Source: JAQGMV01 sp050260255 (GTDB lineage: Bacteria > Pseudomonadota > Gammaproteobacteria > Burkholderiales > SG8-41). From it: a stretch of DNA of 32,293 nt. The translations under genes were made by a program, and so were the position numbers. Positions 22,184 to 31,314 of this stretch are shown piece after piece. A model generated the notes under the pieces. That model searched no databases. It saw only the letters and a program-made list of their open reading frames with translations, and was not told where the DNA came from. The stretch spans positions 1 through 32,293 of the forward strand of contig JBLNBW010000249.1 of NCBI GenBank assembly GCA_050260255.1, given 5' to 3'. Numbering within the stretch: position 1 is the first letter of the stretch; the number at the start of each line of letters is the position of its first letter.

Positions 22184-22534
22184 GTGAAGATAAAGCGCAT
22201 CGTTTCGAATGTCGCGGGTTCTGATGTAGAGAAGGCAAACGCCTTCTATAGGGATGTTCTTGGGCTCGAAGTCCTGATGGACCTCGGCTGGATACGAACG
22301 TATGGCTCGAGCTCGAAGATGACAATTCAAGTCAGCGTGGCGTCCGAAGGAGGATCGGGCACGGCCGTCCCGGACATGTCCATTGAAGTGGATAACGTTG
22401 ATGAGGCTTTAAAGCAGATAGGAAAAGCGGGCATTCCTATCGAATACGGTCCGGTGACCGAGCCGTGGGGAGTGCGCAGGTTCTATATCCGCGATCCATT
22501 CGGAAAACTGATCAACGTCCTTCAGCATGAATAA
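22184..22534 (+). CDS. VOC/glyoxalase-family protein (first)
   Basis: A 116-residue single VOC domain, the beta-alpha-beta-beta-beta fold of glyoxalases, dioxygenases and fosfomycin- or bleomycin-type resistance proteins. Seen are VKIKRIVSNVAGSDVEKANAFYRDVLGLE at the start, VPDMSIEVDNVDEAL in the middle and FYIRDPFGKLINVLQ at the end, where the metal-ligand Glu of glyoxalases is replaced by Asn. It starts with GTG; AAGGAG six bases upstream decides this over the TTG at 22163. The metal-site change suggests binding or resistance rather than glyoxalase activity, which is inference. VOC proteins are common integron cargo. Confidence 0.88.
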   Translation: MKIKRIVSNVAGSDVEKANAFYRDVLGLEVLMDLGWIRTYGSSSKMTIQVSVASEGGSGTAVPDMSIEVDNVDEALKQIGKAGIPIEYGPVTEPWGVRRFYIRDPFGKLINVLQHE

Positions 22535-22906
22535 CAAGTAACTGCGCCCCGACAGCGCACGCTCCAGCTGACGCAACGCAGCGACCAATGTGCCGGGGCG
22601 GTGGTTGCCCCGGTTCAGGGAACAGTGTGCTCGCCACGGAACGACGCAATCGCTGCAACGGCTGACGGGACAGCATCATGCCGACGGCGGACATTCTCGG
22701 CTCGCGACGACGCTGAATCTCAGCGATGCTTTCCACCGAAAAAGTGAGCTTGTCGCCTCCCACAGCTAAAGATAAATTAGCCATGTGCTAGCCTGGCTGG
22801 TCGCACTGATGCAACAGCGGTGCTCTTGCGCTTGTGGCAGTTCCTCGTCGTCTTGCGCCTCCGCGCTTGCTCGCCGCGAACGTCATCCCTTACAGGACCC
22901 TTCCCC
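22535..22906. other. Gene-poor stretch between the two VOC genes
   Basis: About 370 bases with no convincing gene. A 90-residue minus-strand frame (22512-22784, MANLSLAVGGDK at its start) overlaps the end of the first VOC gene. It matches no family I know, so it is not called. No GTTRRRY core is visible here, so the array cannot be extended with confidence through this stretch. Confidence 0.6.
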
Positions 22907-23329
22907 ATGAAACCGCGCATTACGCTCATTACCCTTGGCGTCGACGATCTCGATCGAGCAGTCCGGTTTTATCGCGATGGCCTCGGCCTGAAGACGGAAG
23001 GTATTGTCGGCACCGAATTCGAGCATGGGGCCGTCGCATTCTTCGAGCTGCAAGGCGGACTGAAGCTCGCGCTGTGGCCGCGGACGAGTATCGCTCACGA
23101 CACCGGAGCATCGCTCGGCACGCCGAACCCGACCGACCTCACAATCGGACACAACGTATCGTCGAAAGCGGAAGTGGACGCGGTGATGGAGCAAGCCCGG
23201 CGCGCTGGCGCCGTTATCGTCAAACCCGCACACGCGACTTTCTGGGGCGGTTACGCGGGGTACTTTCAAGACCCGGACGCGCACTTGTGGGAGGTTGCGT
23301 GGAATCCCCAATGGACTGTCGAGGACTGA
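22907..23329 (+). CDS. VOC/glyoxalase-family protein (second)
   Basis: A 140-residue VOC-domain protein, distinct from the first. It has ITLITLGVDDLDRAVRFYRDGLGL, a FELQGGLKLALWPRT strand and the ending GYFQDPDAHLWEVAWNP, in which Glu (HLWEV) is kept as the usual metal ligand. This motif layout is that of extradiol-dioxygenase-type or glyoxalase-like proteins, and is often annotated as such without known substrate. ATG at 22907 begins the domain; the upstream frame has no conserved residues. A bidirectional terminator lies just after the stop, shared with alaS, which suggests this is settled chromosome rather than a cassette. Confidence 0.9.
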   Translation: MKPRITLITLGVDDLDRAVRFYRDGLGLKTEGIVGTEFEHGAVAFFELQGGLKLALWPRTSIAHDTGASLGTPNPTDLTIGHNVSSKAEVDAVMEQARRAGAVIVKPAHATFWGGYAGYFQDPDAHLWEVAWNPQWTVED

Positions 23330-23351
23330 GGCGCAGCACGGGCGCGATGTC

Positions 23352-23392
23352 AAAAAAAGAAAGGCCGGCGCGGGCGCCGGCCTTTCTTTTTT
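23352..23392. terminator. Bidirectional rho-independent terminator (VOC gene / alaS)
   Basis: A long perfect palindrome with core GCCGGCGC/GCGCCGGC extends outward through AAAGAAAG/CTTTCTTT. It has an A-run before and a T-run after, so it can stop transcription from both sides. It lies between the second VOC gene and the end of alaS, which converge. Confidence 0.95.
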
Positions 23393-23421
23393 CGGACCGG
23401 CAACGGCCCGACATCACTTTC

Positions 23422-26049
23422 TTATAGCCGCTCCTGCACCCAGCCTTTGACCGACGCCAGCGCCTCGGGGAGTTTCGAAGGATCGGTACCGCCAGCCTGT
23501 GCCATGTCGGGCCGTCCCCCGCCCTTGCCCCCCACCTGCTGCGCAACGTGGTTCACGAGGTCCCCCGCCTTGATCTTCTTCGTAAGATCCGACGTCACGC
23601 CGGCGATGAGCGACACCTTGCCTTCATTCGCGGCCGCAAGCACCAACGCAGCCGATTTCAGCTTGTCCTTGAGCTTGTCCATTGCCTCGCGCAGCGCCTT
23701 CGGATCCGCGCCTTCCATCGTCGCCGCGAGCACCTTGATGCCTTTCACGTCGACTGCCTGCTCGATCAGCTCATCACCCTGGCTCGAAGCGAGCTTCGAC
23801 TTCAACCGCGCGAGCTCCTTCTCGAGATTGCGCACGTTGTCGAGGATCTGAGCGATCTTCTGCGTCACTTCTGCCGGCGAAGTGCGCAATGCGCCGGCGG
23901 CTTCGTTGAGCTTCGCCTGCTGCTGTTGCACCCACTGCAGCGCGCCGTTCGCCGTAGTGGCCTCGACGCGTCGTATGCCGGCCGCAATGCCGGTCTCGGA
24001 TATGATCTTGAAGAAGCCGATGTCGCCGGTGCGCTTCACGTGCGTGCCGCCGCAGAGCTCGGTCGAATGCTCGCCCATGCTGACGACGCGCACTTCGTCA
24101 CCGTACTTCTCCCCGAACAGCGCCATCGCACCCGACTTCACCGCGGCGTCGTATTTCATGATGGACGCCTGCACCGGCTCGTTGTGGCGTATCGCCTCGT
24201 TGACGATGGCTTCGACCTGCGCGATCTGTTCCGGCGTCATCGGCTCGTTGTGCGAGAAGTCGAAGCGCGTCCTCGACTCGTCCACCAGCGAGCCCTTCTG
24301 CTGCACGTGCGGACCGAGCACTTTGCGCAGCGCGGCGTGCATGAGGTGCGTCGCCGAGTGGTTGTACATCGTCGCCTGGCGCAGCGTGAGATTGACTTCG
24401 GCGCTCACCACGTCGCCGACGCGCAGCTCGCCTTTTTCCATCACCCCGTGATGACCGAAGACGTCGGCCTGGATCTTCTGCGTGTCGTCGACCTTGAACG
24501 TGGAAAACGGCGTGGCGTGGCGCGAGATCTGACCGCGATCGCCCACCTGGCCGCCCGACTCCGCATAGAACGGCGTGCGGTCCAGCACGACCACGCCCTG
24601 ATCGCCGGCTTCGAGCCGGTCCACCGCGCTGCCGTTGCGATACAGCGCGACGACTTTCGCATCGAGCGCAAGCGTGTCGTAGCCGTGGAATTCGGTCGCG
24701 CCGCCGCTGTATTCGACGCTTTGCGCCATCGCGAAGCGCGAGGCCGCACGAGCGCGTGCGCGCTGCGCCTCCATCGCTGCCTCGAAGCCCGCGTAGTCGA
24801 CGCGAACGCCCCGCTCGCGCGCGATGTCCGCCGTGAGATCGACCGGGAAGCCGAACGTGTCGTAGAGCTGGAACACGGTGTCGCCGTCGAGCATCCTGTC
24901 TTCGTCGCGCGACAGCGCGCCCTCGAGCACTTTCATGCCGTTCTCGAGCGTCTCCGCAAAGCGCTCCTCTTCCTGCTTGAGCACCTGGGTCACGCGCTCC
25001 TGGGCTTGCGCGAGCTCGGGATAGGCCTCGCCCATCGCCTTGACGAGATCCGGGACGATCTTGTGGAAGAAAGGCTTGTGCTGACCGAGCTTGTAGCCGT
25101 GGCGGATCGCGCGACGGATGATACGGCGCAGCACGTAGCCGCGGCCTTCACTGCCGGGGATCACGCCGTCGACGATCAGAAAGGAGCACGCACGAATGTG
25201 ATCGGCAATGACCTTGAGCGAATTGTTCGCAAGGTCGCGGGCGCCCGTCTCACGCGCCGCGGCGCGGATGAGATCCTGGAAGAGATCGATCTCGTAGTTC
25301 GAATGCACACCCTGCAGCACCGCGGCGATGCGTTCGAGCCCCATGCCGGTGTCGACCGAGGGCTTGGGCAGGGGATTGAGATTGCCTTTCTCGTCGCGGT
25401 TGAACTGCATGAACACGAGATTCCAGATCTCGATGTAGCGGTCGCCGTCCGCGTCGGGCGATCCGGGCGGTCCACCGGGGATCTCGGGACCGTGGTCGTA
25501 GAAAATCTCGCTGCACGGGCCGCACGGTCCGGTATCCGCCATCTGCCAGAAGTTGTCGCTCTGATACTTGGGCGCGCCCGGCTTGTCACCTATGCGTATG
25601 CAGCGGTCGGGTGCGACGCCGATTTCCTTCGTCCAGATCTCGAAGGCTTCGTCGTCCTCGTGATAGACGGTCGTCCACAGCCGGTCCACGGGCAGCTTGT
25701 AGACCTTAGTCAGCAGCTCCCATGCGTATTTGATCGCGTCGCGCTTGAAGTAATCGCCGAAGCTGAAGTTGCCCAGCATTTCGAAAAAGGTGTGATGGCG
25801 CGCGGTGTAGCCGACGTTCTCGAGGTCATTGTGCTTGCCGCCGGCGCGAACGCAGCGCTGCGAGGTCGTCGCGCGCACGTAAGGGCGCTTCTCCTGGCCG
25901 AGGAACACTTCCTTGAACTGCACCATGCCGGCGTTGGTGAACAGCAGCGTGGGATCGTTGCCGGGAACGAGCGGGCTCGAAGACACGATCGTATGGCCCT
26001 TGCCGGCAAAGTAGTTGAGAAACTGGCTTCGTATCTCGCTGCTCTTCAT
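23422..26049 (-). CDS. alaS: Alanine-tRNA ligase
   Basis: Complete 875-residue alanyl-tRNA synthetase, which charges tRNA-Ala and clears mischarged Ser or Gly. The N-terminal class II aminoacylation core begins MKSSEIRSQFLNYF and includes NAGMVQFKEVFLG and RHHTFFEMLGNFSFGDYF. The editing domain has the zinc-site patterns HSATHLMHAAL and ELCGGTHV. The C-Ala region closes with GGKGGGRPDMAQAGG and the usual VQERL end. Length and order match the bacterial enzyme. It lies in the betaproteobacterial recA-recX-alaS arrangement, but a lipoprotein gene sits between recX and alaS. Two long plus-strand frames over it are shadows of its codon bias. Confidence 0.99.
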   Translation of the reverse strand: MKSSEIRSQFLNYFAGKGHTIVSSSPLVPGNDPTLLFTNAGMVQFKEVFLGQEKRPYVRATTSQRCVRAGGKHNDLENVGYTARHHTFFEMLGNFSFGDYFKRDAIKYAWELLTKVYKLPVDRLWTTVYHEDDEAFEIWTKEIGVAPDRCIRIGDKPGAPKYQSDNFWQMADTGPCGPCSEIFYDHGPEIPGGPPGSPDADGDRYIEIWNLVFMQFNRDEKGNLNPLPKPSVDTGMGLERIAAVLQGVHSNYEIDLFQDLIRAAARETGARDLANNSLKVIADHIRACSFLIVDGVIPGSEGRGYVLRRIIRRAIRHGYKLGQHKPFFHKIVPDLVKAMGEAYPELAQAQERVTQVLKQEEERFAETLENGMKVLEGALSRDEDRMLDGDTVFQLYDTFGFPVDLTADIARERGVRVDYAGFEAAMEAQRARARAASRFAMAQSVEYSGGATEFHGYDTLALDAKVVALYRNGSAVDRLEAGDQGVVVLDRTPFYAESGGQVGDRGQISRHATPFSTFKVDDTQKIQADVFGHHGVMEKGELRVGDVVSAEVNLTLRQATMYNHSATHLMHAALRKVLGPHVQQKGSLVDESRTRFDFSHNEPMTPEQIAQVEAIVNEAIRHNEPVQASIMKYDAAVKSGAMALFGEKYGDEVRVVSMGEHSTELCGGTHVKRTGDIGFFKIISETGIAAGIRRVEATTANGALQWVQQQQAKLNEAAGALRTSPAEVTQKIAQILDNVRNLEKELARLKSKLASSQGDELIEQAVDVKGIKVLAATMEGADPKALREAMDKLKDKLKSAALVLAAANEGKVSLIAGVTSDLTKKIKAGDLVNHVAQQVGGKGGGRPDMAQAGGTDPSKLPEALASVKGWVQERL

Positions 26050-26099
26050 CTTCCCGCTTCCTTGATGGGCCGCTTAAAGCGCGGCATTGAGTCGGCGCG

Positions 26100-26435
26100 T
26101 CACTGGCGCCGTGTTTCCTCGACACGCAAGCCGAGTGATTGTCCGCCCACGATCGCGAGGCTGCGCACCACCCCGCTCACGGCAACGGCCTGCTGCGGCG
26201 CAGGCACGTTCTCCTTCGTGAGCACGGCGATCTCGCCGGTGTCGTCGCGCAGCGTGTAGCTCCTCAATTCAAGGACCGGCAACTGCAGCGCGCCGGTGAC
26301 CGTGCCTTTGAGCTTTACTTCCTTGCCCTCGAACTGCGCGGGCGAAGCGACGATATCCCCGATCCGGGTGTAGCCGGCGCAGCTTCCAAGCAGCATGGCG
26401 GCCGACAGGAGGCCGCCCAGCAACGCGATCCGCAT
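26100..26435 (-). CDS. Putative lipoprotein with OB-fold-like domain
   Basis: A 111-residue protein with a type II signal peptide: MRIALLGGLLSAAMLLGSC, lipobox LLGSC with the lipidated Cys19. After it comes a short beta-rich domain (YTRIGDIVASPAQFEGKEVKLKGTVTG, then LRDDTGEIAVLTKENVPAPQQ) that resembles OB-fold proteins. It is probably anchored to the outer membrane facing the periplasm. The ATG at 26435 has GGGAG upstream and gives the signal peptide; the frame before it is not lipoprotein-like. It sits between recX and alaS on the same strand, separated from recX by 98 bases. Function unknown. Confidence 0.82.
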   Translation of the reverse strand: MRIALLGGLLSAAMLLGSCAGYTRIGDIVASPAQFEGKEVKLKGTVTGALQLPVLELRSYTLRDDTGEIAVLTKENVPAPQQAVAVSGVVRSLAIVGGQSLGLRVEETRRQ

Positions 26436-26533
26436 GTTCCAACTCCCGGAAAGAACGCGCATTTTAGCGCACGCAGCACCGTTATGCCCGCCCGTCGGAG
26501 GCAATCCAATGGAAGGGGCGCTTCAGCAGCGGT

Positions 26534-27004
26534 TTATTCGTTCGTGTCCGGATCATGCCCGCTTTCACGCACCACGCGCATGGCGAGAGCGAGCGGAAAC
26601 CCGCGCGATTGCAGAAAGCGGACCTGGCGGGCGCGCTCGTTGGCGTTTTCCGGCGCGCGGCCGAACTTGCGTTGCCACACGCCGCGCGCGGCAGCGAGGT
26701 CGGTCTCCTTGAGGGACTGCATGGCATCGGCGATGAGCTCGCCCGGTACGCCTTTACTCTCGAGCTCGTGCCTTATGCGGCGGCTGCCATAGCGCGTACG
26801 ACGTGCATGGGTCACCTGCTCGATGACGCGCGTCTCGGATATCCAGCCGCGTCGGGAGAAGTCTTCGAGGAGTGTTTCGAGCTCTTCCGGATCGGTGTCT
26901 TCGCTTTCGAGCTTGGCCTTGAGCTCCGCCCGCGAGTATTCGCGGCGCGACAGAAGCTTGAGCGCCTGCACACGCAGCGACGGCTTTTGCTTTTCAGGCG
27001 GCAC
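26534..27004 (-). CDS. recX: Regulatory protein RecX
   Basis: A 156-residue RecX, which binds RecA filaments and limits recombination and SOS activity. Helical repeats show the pattern ALKLLSRREYSRAELKAKL near residues 13-31, then FSRRGWISETRVIEQ and RRTRYGSRRIRHELESKGVP. The end carries FLQSRGFPLALAMRVV. It starts with GTG at 27004; that is the first residue of the conserved protein. recA lies upstream on the same strand, but a 307-base gap holding repeats separates the two, which is longer than the usual short recA-recX spacing. Confidence 0.95.
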   Translation of the reverse strand: MPPEKQKPSLRVQALKLLSRREYSRAELKAKLESEDTDPEELETLLEDFSRRGWISETRVIEQVTHARRTRYGSRRIRHELESKGVPGELIADAMQSLKETDLAAARGVWQRKFGRAPENANERARQVRFLQSRGFPLALAMRVVRESGHDPDTNE

Positions 27005-27022
27005 GCGAGCTGTTCGAAAAGC

Positions 27023-27050
27023 GTGATTCGTGAGTGGTGAATAGTGAGTA
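27023..27050. repeat. GTGANNN heptamer array, one arm
   Basis: Four contiguous units: GTGATTC, GTGAGTG, GTGAATA and GTGAGTA. GTGA is unchanged and the next three bases vary. It begins 19 bases upstream of the recX start codon. The facing arm may be the one in the array at 27236. Confidence 0.85.
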
Positions 27051-27235
27051 GCAGCTATCTCAAAAAATTCGAACCCTCATGAACCACAGATGAACGCTGA
27101 TGAACACCGATGGAACGACGCAGAGCCACCTTCTCCATTATCGGCGACGTCCCATCCCTGTTTATCCGTGATTACACTAGTTTTTGAGACTGCCTCCAGA
27201 TACAGCTCTGACCATTCACTATCCATCAGAAAAAC

Positions 27236-27306
27236 GTGATTCGTGAGCGGTGAGTAGTGAGTCGATAACAGTTCTTACCGTTCACTATTCACCCTTCACT
27301 TGTCAC
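27236..27306. repeat. GTGANNN heptamer array, two facing arms
   Basis: Left arm of four units (GTGATTC, GTGAGCG, GTGAGTA, GTGAGTC). An eight-base spacer follows, then five complementary units (TTCTTAC, CGTTCAC, TATTCAC, CCTTCAC, TTGTCAC). It is the clearest two-arm case. It ends five bases from the recA stop codon, so recA mRNA would carry this hairpin at its end. Confidence 0.88.
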
Positions 27307-27311
27307 CGCCG

Positions 27312-28343
<1,032 letters not shown>

Positions 28344-28440
28344 AGGATTCCCCGTCAACAAGCGTCGGATTATGTCACAAGTGCCCGGCCGTCACTGCAA
28401 TAACGCAGGCCTGCGCAGGCGGATGACCGACGCGTGAGTT

Positions 28441-28932
28441 TTACTGTTGCGACAAGAGCTTCAGCACGCCGGTGAGCGCATGCGCCACGGCCTGGCGCCG
28501 CACCGCTTCGCGGTCGCCGTCGAAGTGCCGGGTCTCGCTCGTGACCTTGTCCTTGATCGCCCACGCGAAGCATACGGTGCCCACTGGCTTACCAGGTGAG
28601 CCACCCGTCGGACCCGCCGTCCCGCTCACCGCGACCGACACCTGGGCATGGCTGCGCTCGACCGCGCCGGCCGCCATTTCGCGTGCAGTCGCTTCGGAAA
28701 CAGCACCGTGCTCGCCCAGCGTGTCCGATGCGACCCCGAGCATCTCGCGCTTGGAGATGTACGTATACGTGACAAAGCCGCGCTCGAACCACTCCGACGA
28801 TCCGGCCACCGCCGTGATCGCCTGGGACACCCACCCGCCCGTGCACGATTCGGCCGTCGCAATCATGAGACCGCGCTGCTTGAGCTCCGTCCCAAGGCGC
28901 TCGGCAAGCGCGTACAACTCCGGTTCAGACAT
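28441..28932 (-). CDS. pncC: Nicotinamide-nucleotide amidohydrolase PncC (CinA C-terminal domain)
   Basis: A 163-residue stand-alone CinA C-terminal domain, which deamidates NMN to nicotinic acid mononucleotide in the NAD salvage pathway. Typical segments are IATAESCTGGWVSQAIT near residue 25, ERGFVTYTYISKREMLGV, GAVSEATAREMA and VAVSGTAGPTGGSPGKPVGTV. The length is that of the single-domain proteins beside recA in many proteobacteria. It precedes recA by 97 bases and follows pgpA by 108 bases on the same strand. Confidence 0.97.
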   Translation of the reverse strand: MSEPELYALAERLGTELKQRGLMIATAESCTGGWVSQAITAVAGSSEWFERGFVTYTYISKREMLGVASDTLGEHGAVSEATAREMAAGAVERSHAQVSVAVSGTAGPTGGSPGKPVGTVCFAWAIKDKVTSETRHFDGDREAVRRQAVAHALTGVLKLLSQQ

Positions 28933-29040
28933 GCATGCCTCCTAGAAGCGGTCTCAAAAGTAAATGTAGCCGGCACCAGATGAACGCAACGACTGCGTGT
29001 CGTCTGTCTCACGTTATCCGCGTTCGTCCGTGTCCGAGTT

Positions 29041-29535
29041 CTATTCCATCACGTTCTTTGCAATCGCCAGCACGAGCAATGTATAGAAGGCGGCCACCAG
29101 GTCGTCGAACATGACGCCGAAGCCGCCTTTCAGCGTACGGTCGTAATAGCGTATCGGCTGAGGCTTGAGGATATCGAACAGCCGGAACAGCAGGAAGGCC
29201 ACGGCGGGCCAGTAGCCCCAGGGCGGCGTAAGGCTCAGCACGAGCAGGAACGCGACGACCTCGTCCCACACCATGCCGCCATGGTCCGCGACGCCAAGCG
29301 CGCGCCCGGCCACGCCGCAAGCCCACATGCCGGCAAGAAACATGAGTCCGGCGGCCGCGATGAGCTGCAGCGTGCTCATCCACTGTATGAGCAGCCAATG
29401 GATGGGAAACGCGAGCAGCGTGCCGAACGTGCCGGGCGCGACCGGGATCAGGCCTATGCCGCCGCCGAAGGCGATGAAGTGGGCCGGGTGCTTCAGCACG
29501 AAATTCCAGCCCGGCTGCCGCGAGTAACTGAACAT
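29041..29535 (-). CDS. pgpA: Phosphatidylglycerophosphatase A
   Basis: A 164-residue inner-membrane enzyme that removes the phosphate of phosphatidylglycerophosphate to give phosphatidylglycerol. The acidic family motifs are seen in GLIPVAPGTFGTLLAFP near residue 27 and in HGGMVWDEVVAFLL near 90 (DE pair). FRLFDILKPQPIRYYD then KGGFGVMFDDLVAAFY (DD pair) follow, with about four hydrophobic segments. It starts only four bases after the thiL stop, so translation is probably coupled. The thiL-pgpA-pncC order is common in beta- and gammaproteobacteria. Confidence 0.98.
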   Translation of the reverse strand: MFSYSRQPGWNFVLKHPAHFIAFGGGIGLIPVAPGTFGTLLAFPIHWLLIQWMSTLQLIAAAGLMFLAGMWACGVAGRALGVADHGGMVWDEVVAFLLVLSLTPPWGYWPAVAFLLFRLFDILKPQPIRYYDRTLKGGFGVMFDDLVAAFYTLLVLAIAKNVME

Positions 29536-29539
29536 GAGG

Positions 29540-30505
29540 TCAGCGAAAATGGTCGTAGCCCGCGCGCGCGAGCTTGAGCGGGCGGCCGTTGCTCGTCACG
29601 ATGACCCGCGTGCCGTCGCGGCCGGGTTTCTTCATGGCGCCTATACGAGCGACCGGCACACGGACGGACCTCGCCGCCTGCTCAACCTCGGCACGGGACG
29701 AAGCGGGCGCGGTGAAGCACAGCTCGTAATCGTCGCCCCCTGCGAGGATTGCATTTCGCGCCAGGCGAGCATCCACGCTGCGCTTGAACACCGATGAGGC
29801 GGGCACGCGCTCGAGCTCGATCTCGGCTGCGAGCCGAGATCGTTCGCAGATGTGGCCGAGATCGGCGACGAGACCATCCGACACGTCGATCGCCGCACGG
29901 GCGATGCCGCGCAACGCGACGCCCAGCGCAACGCGCGGCACCGGCAGATCGAGCCTGCGCTGCACCCGCTTGCGATCGTCGGGGCTCAACCGCAGCGTGC
30001 GGTGGCCTGCAGCGACCGCGAGCGCTGCCTCCCCCAGCGTGCCGGAAACCCACACGTCGTCACCGGCGCGCGCGCCGTCCCGGCGCAGCGCCCGGCCTGC
30101 CGGCACCACGCCCATGATCTGCACGCACAGCGTCAACGGACCGCGCGTCGTGTCGCCACCGACGAGATCGGTGCCGTGCCGACGCGCGAGCCGCATGAAG
30201 CCGCTCATGAATGCCTTCAGCCACGCCGTGTTGATGCGCGGCAGCGCGAGCGAAAGCGTCGCCCAGCGCGGCGTCGCGCCCATCGCCGCCATATCGGAAA
30301 GATTCACTGCCAGGGTCTTGTGACCGAGACGTCGGGGATCGGCATCCGGAAAGAAATGGCGCCCGCACACGAGCATGTCGGTCGAAATCGCGACCTCCAT
30401 GCCAGGCTCGGCACGCAGCAGCGCAGCGTCATCGCCGACGCCCAGCACCGCACCGGACGCGGGATACGTGAAGTAGCGCTCTATGATCTCGAATTCGCCC
30501 GGCAT
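29540..30505 (-). CDS. thiL: Thiamine-monophosphate kinase
   Basis: A 321-residue ThiL, which phosphorylates thiamine monophosphate to the active cofactor. Metal- and ATP-contact signatures are GVGDDAALL near residue 22, STDMLVCGRHFFPD near 41, NLSDMAAMGATPRWATLSLALP near 68-90, and GGDTTRGP. Later DVSDGLVADLGHICERS and GGDDYELCFTAP are present, as in all ThiL proteins. The start ATG follows the small membrane protein gene by 12 bases. Its stop is four bases from the pgpA start. Confidence 0.98.
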   Translation of the reverse strand: MPGEFEIIERYFTYPASGAVLGVGDDAALLRAEPGMEVAISTDMLVCGRHFFPDADPRRLGHKTLAVNLSDMAAMGATPRWATLSLALPRINTAWLKAFMSGFMRLARRHGTDLVGGDTTRGPLTLCVQIMGVVPAGRALRRDGARAGDDVWVSGTLGEAALAVAAGHRTLRLSPDDRKRVQRRLDLPVPRVALGVALRGIARAAIDVSDGLVADLGHICERSRLAAEIELERVPASSVFKRSVDARLARNAILAGGDDYELCFTAPASSRAEVEQAARSVRVPVARIGAMKKPGRDGTRVIVTSNGRPLKLARAGYDHFR

Positions 30506-30517
30506 GCGGCGGGTGGG

Positions 30518-30757
30518 TCAACGATTGCCTTCGGCCCGACCTGCCGCCTTCGCCTGCTCGTCGCGCCACTTCTTCTTCATCGCGTACGGAAAATAGAAAT
30601 CGACCGCTGCGAACGCGAAGAAGAACAGCGACAGCGTGGTCACCTTGCTCGGGTCGAGAAAGTTGCCGCCCTGGAACAGGACGTATAACCCGAGCACCAG
30701 ATTGATCACGCCGGCCATATAAAACATTACGATGCGTCGTTTCAGTTTCTCGTCCAT
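30518..30757 (-). CDS. Small two-helix membrane protein
   Basis: A 79-residue protein with two hydrophobic segments, about residues 9-27 (IVMFYMAGVINLVLGLYVLF) and 41-57 (LSLFFFAFAAVDFYF). A charged tail follows (MKKKWRDEQAKAAG). The ATG at 30757 has GGAG upstream; the longer frame starts inside the gap before it. It sits between nusB and thiL on the same strand, 12 bases before thiL, so it is co-transcribed with housekeeping genes. I know of no function for this position. Confidence 0.75.
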   Translation of the reverse strand: MDEKLKRRIVMFYMAGVINLVLGLYVLFQGGNFLDPSKVTTLSLFFFAFAAVDFYFPYAMKKKWRDEQAKAAGRAEGNR

Positions 30758-30840
30758 TCGTTTTCTCCGAAACGGTGAAGAGCACGCGTGGGGCGCTGCG
30801 CGCAAAACATCCGCCTACCGCGCAGCGCAACGCCTTACGC

Positions 30841-31314
30841 TCACCCTTTGCTGCGAAGCTCTTCCCAGGGGCGCAGCTGCGGCGTGAGCTTGTCCAGCAC
30901 GCCATTCACGAACTTGTGACCGTCGGTGCCGCCGAACGCCTTCGCGAGCTCGACCGCCTCGTTGATGACGACGCGGTACGGAACGTCCGGATGATGCAGC
31001 ATCTCGTAGGTGGCGATCAGCAGCACGCCGCGCTCCACCGGCGACAGCTCCGCAAAAGGCCGGTCGAGGCCCGGCGTAATCGCCTGCTCCAGAGCCTGTG
31101 CTTCGCGTATCGTCCCGTGCAGCAGCTCGCGCAGGTAATCGGCGTCGCTTTGCTCATAGCCCTGCGCTTCGGCGAGCTGGGCGGCGATCATCACCGGATC
31201 GGTATGGGCAAGCTGCCATTGGTACAAGCCCTGCAGCGCGAATTCGCGCGACTTCCGGCGGCTGCTCTTGCGTGTTCCCGCTTCGCGTTTGCGTCCTGCT
31301 TCATTGCTCTTCAT
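30841..31314 (-). CDS. nusB: Transcription antitermination factor NusB
   Basis: A 157-residue NusB, which with NusE binds boxA RNA and supports rRNA antitermination. Characteristic segments are SRRKSREFALQGLYQWQLA near residue 17, then LSPVERGVLLIATYEMLH and PYRVVINEAVELAKAFGGTDGHKFVNGVLDKL. The start ATG overlaps the ribH stop by 14 bases, so translation is coupled. This ribH-nusB pair is a classical proteobacterial arrangement. Confidence 0.98.
   Translation of the reverse strand: MKSNEAGRKREAGTRKSSRRKSREFALQGLYQWQLAHTDPVMIAAQLAEAQGYEQSDADYLRELLHGTIREAQALEQAITPGLDRPFAELSPVERGVLLIATYEMLHHPDVPYRVVINEAVELAKAFGGTDGHKFVNGVLDKLTPQLRPWEELRSKG

Larger units (their letters stand above)
27005..27311. 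other. Repeat-rich gap between recA and recX
   Basis: No gene is seen. The stretch holds two heptamer arrays, at each end, and between them a block resembling dispersed elements (a GAACxxxGATGAAC-type series near 27080 and TTTATCCGTGATTAC near 27160). A TTTTTGAGAC segment near 27181 follows. It is unusual because recA and recX normally lie close. Confidence 0.7.

Noticed and set aside
22512..22784. Minus-strand 90-residue frame
   Set aside because: Overlaps the end of a clear VOC gene, no Shine-Dalgarno, no family resemblance; not enough to call a gene.
23548..26259. Long plus-strand frame of 903 codons
   Set aside because: Lies entirely over alaS in opposite sense and is rich in Arg and His; a shadow frame.
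28362..28440. LexA (SOS) box upstream of recA
   Set aside because: The nearest match has CTG and CAG eight bases apart rather than ten, so it does not fit the consensus.
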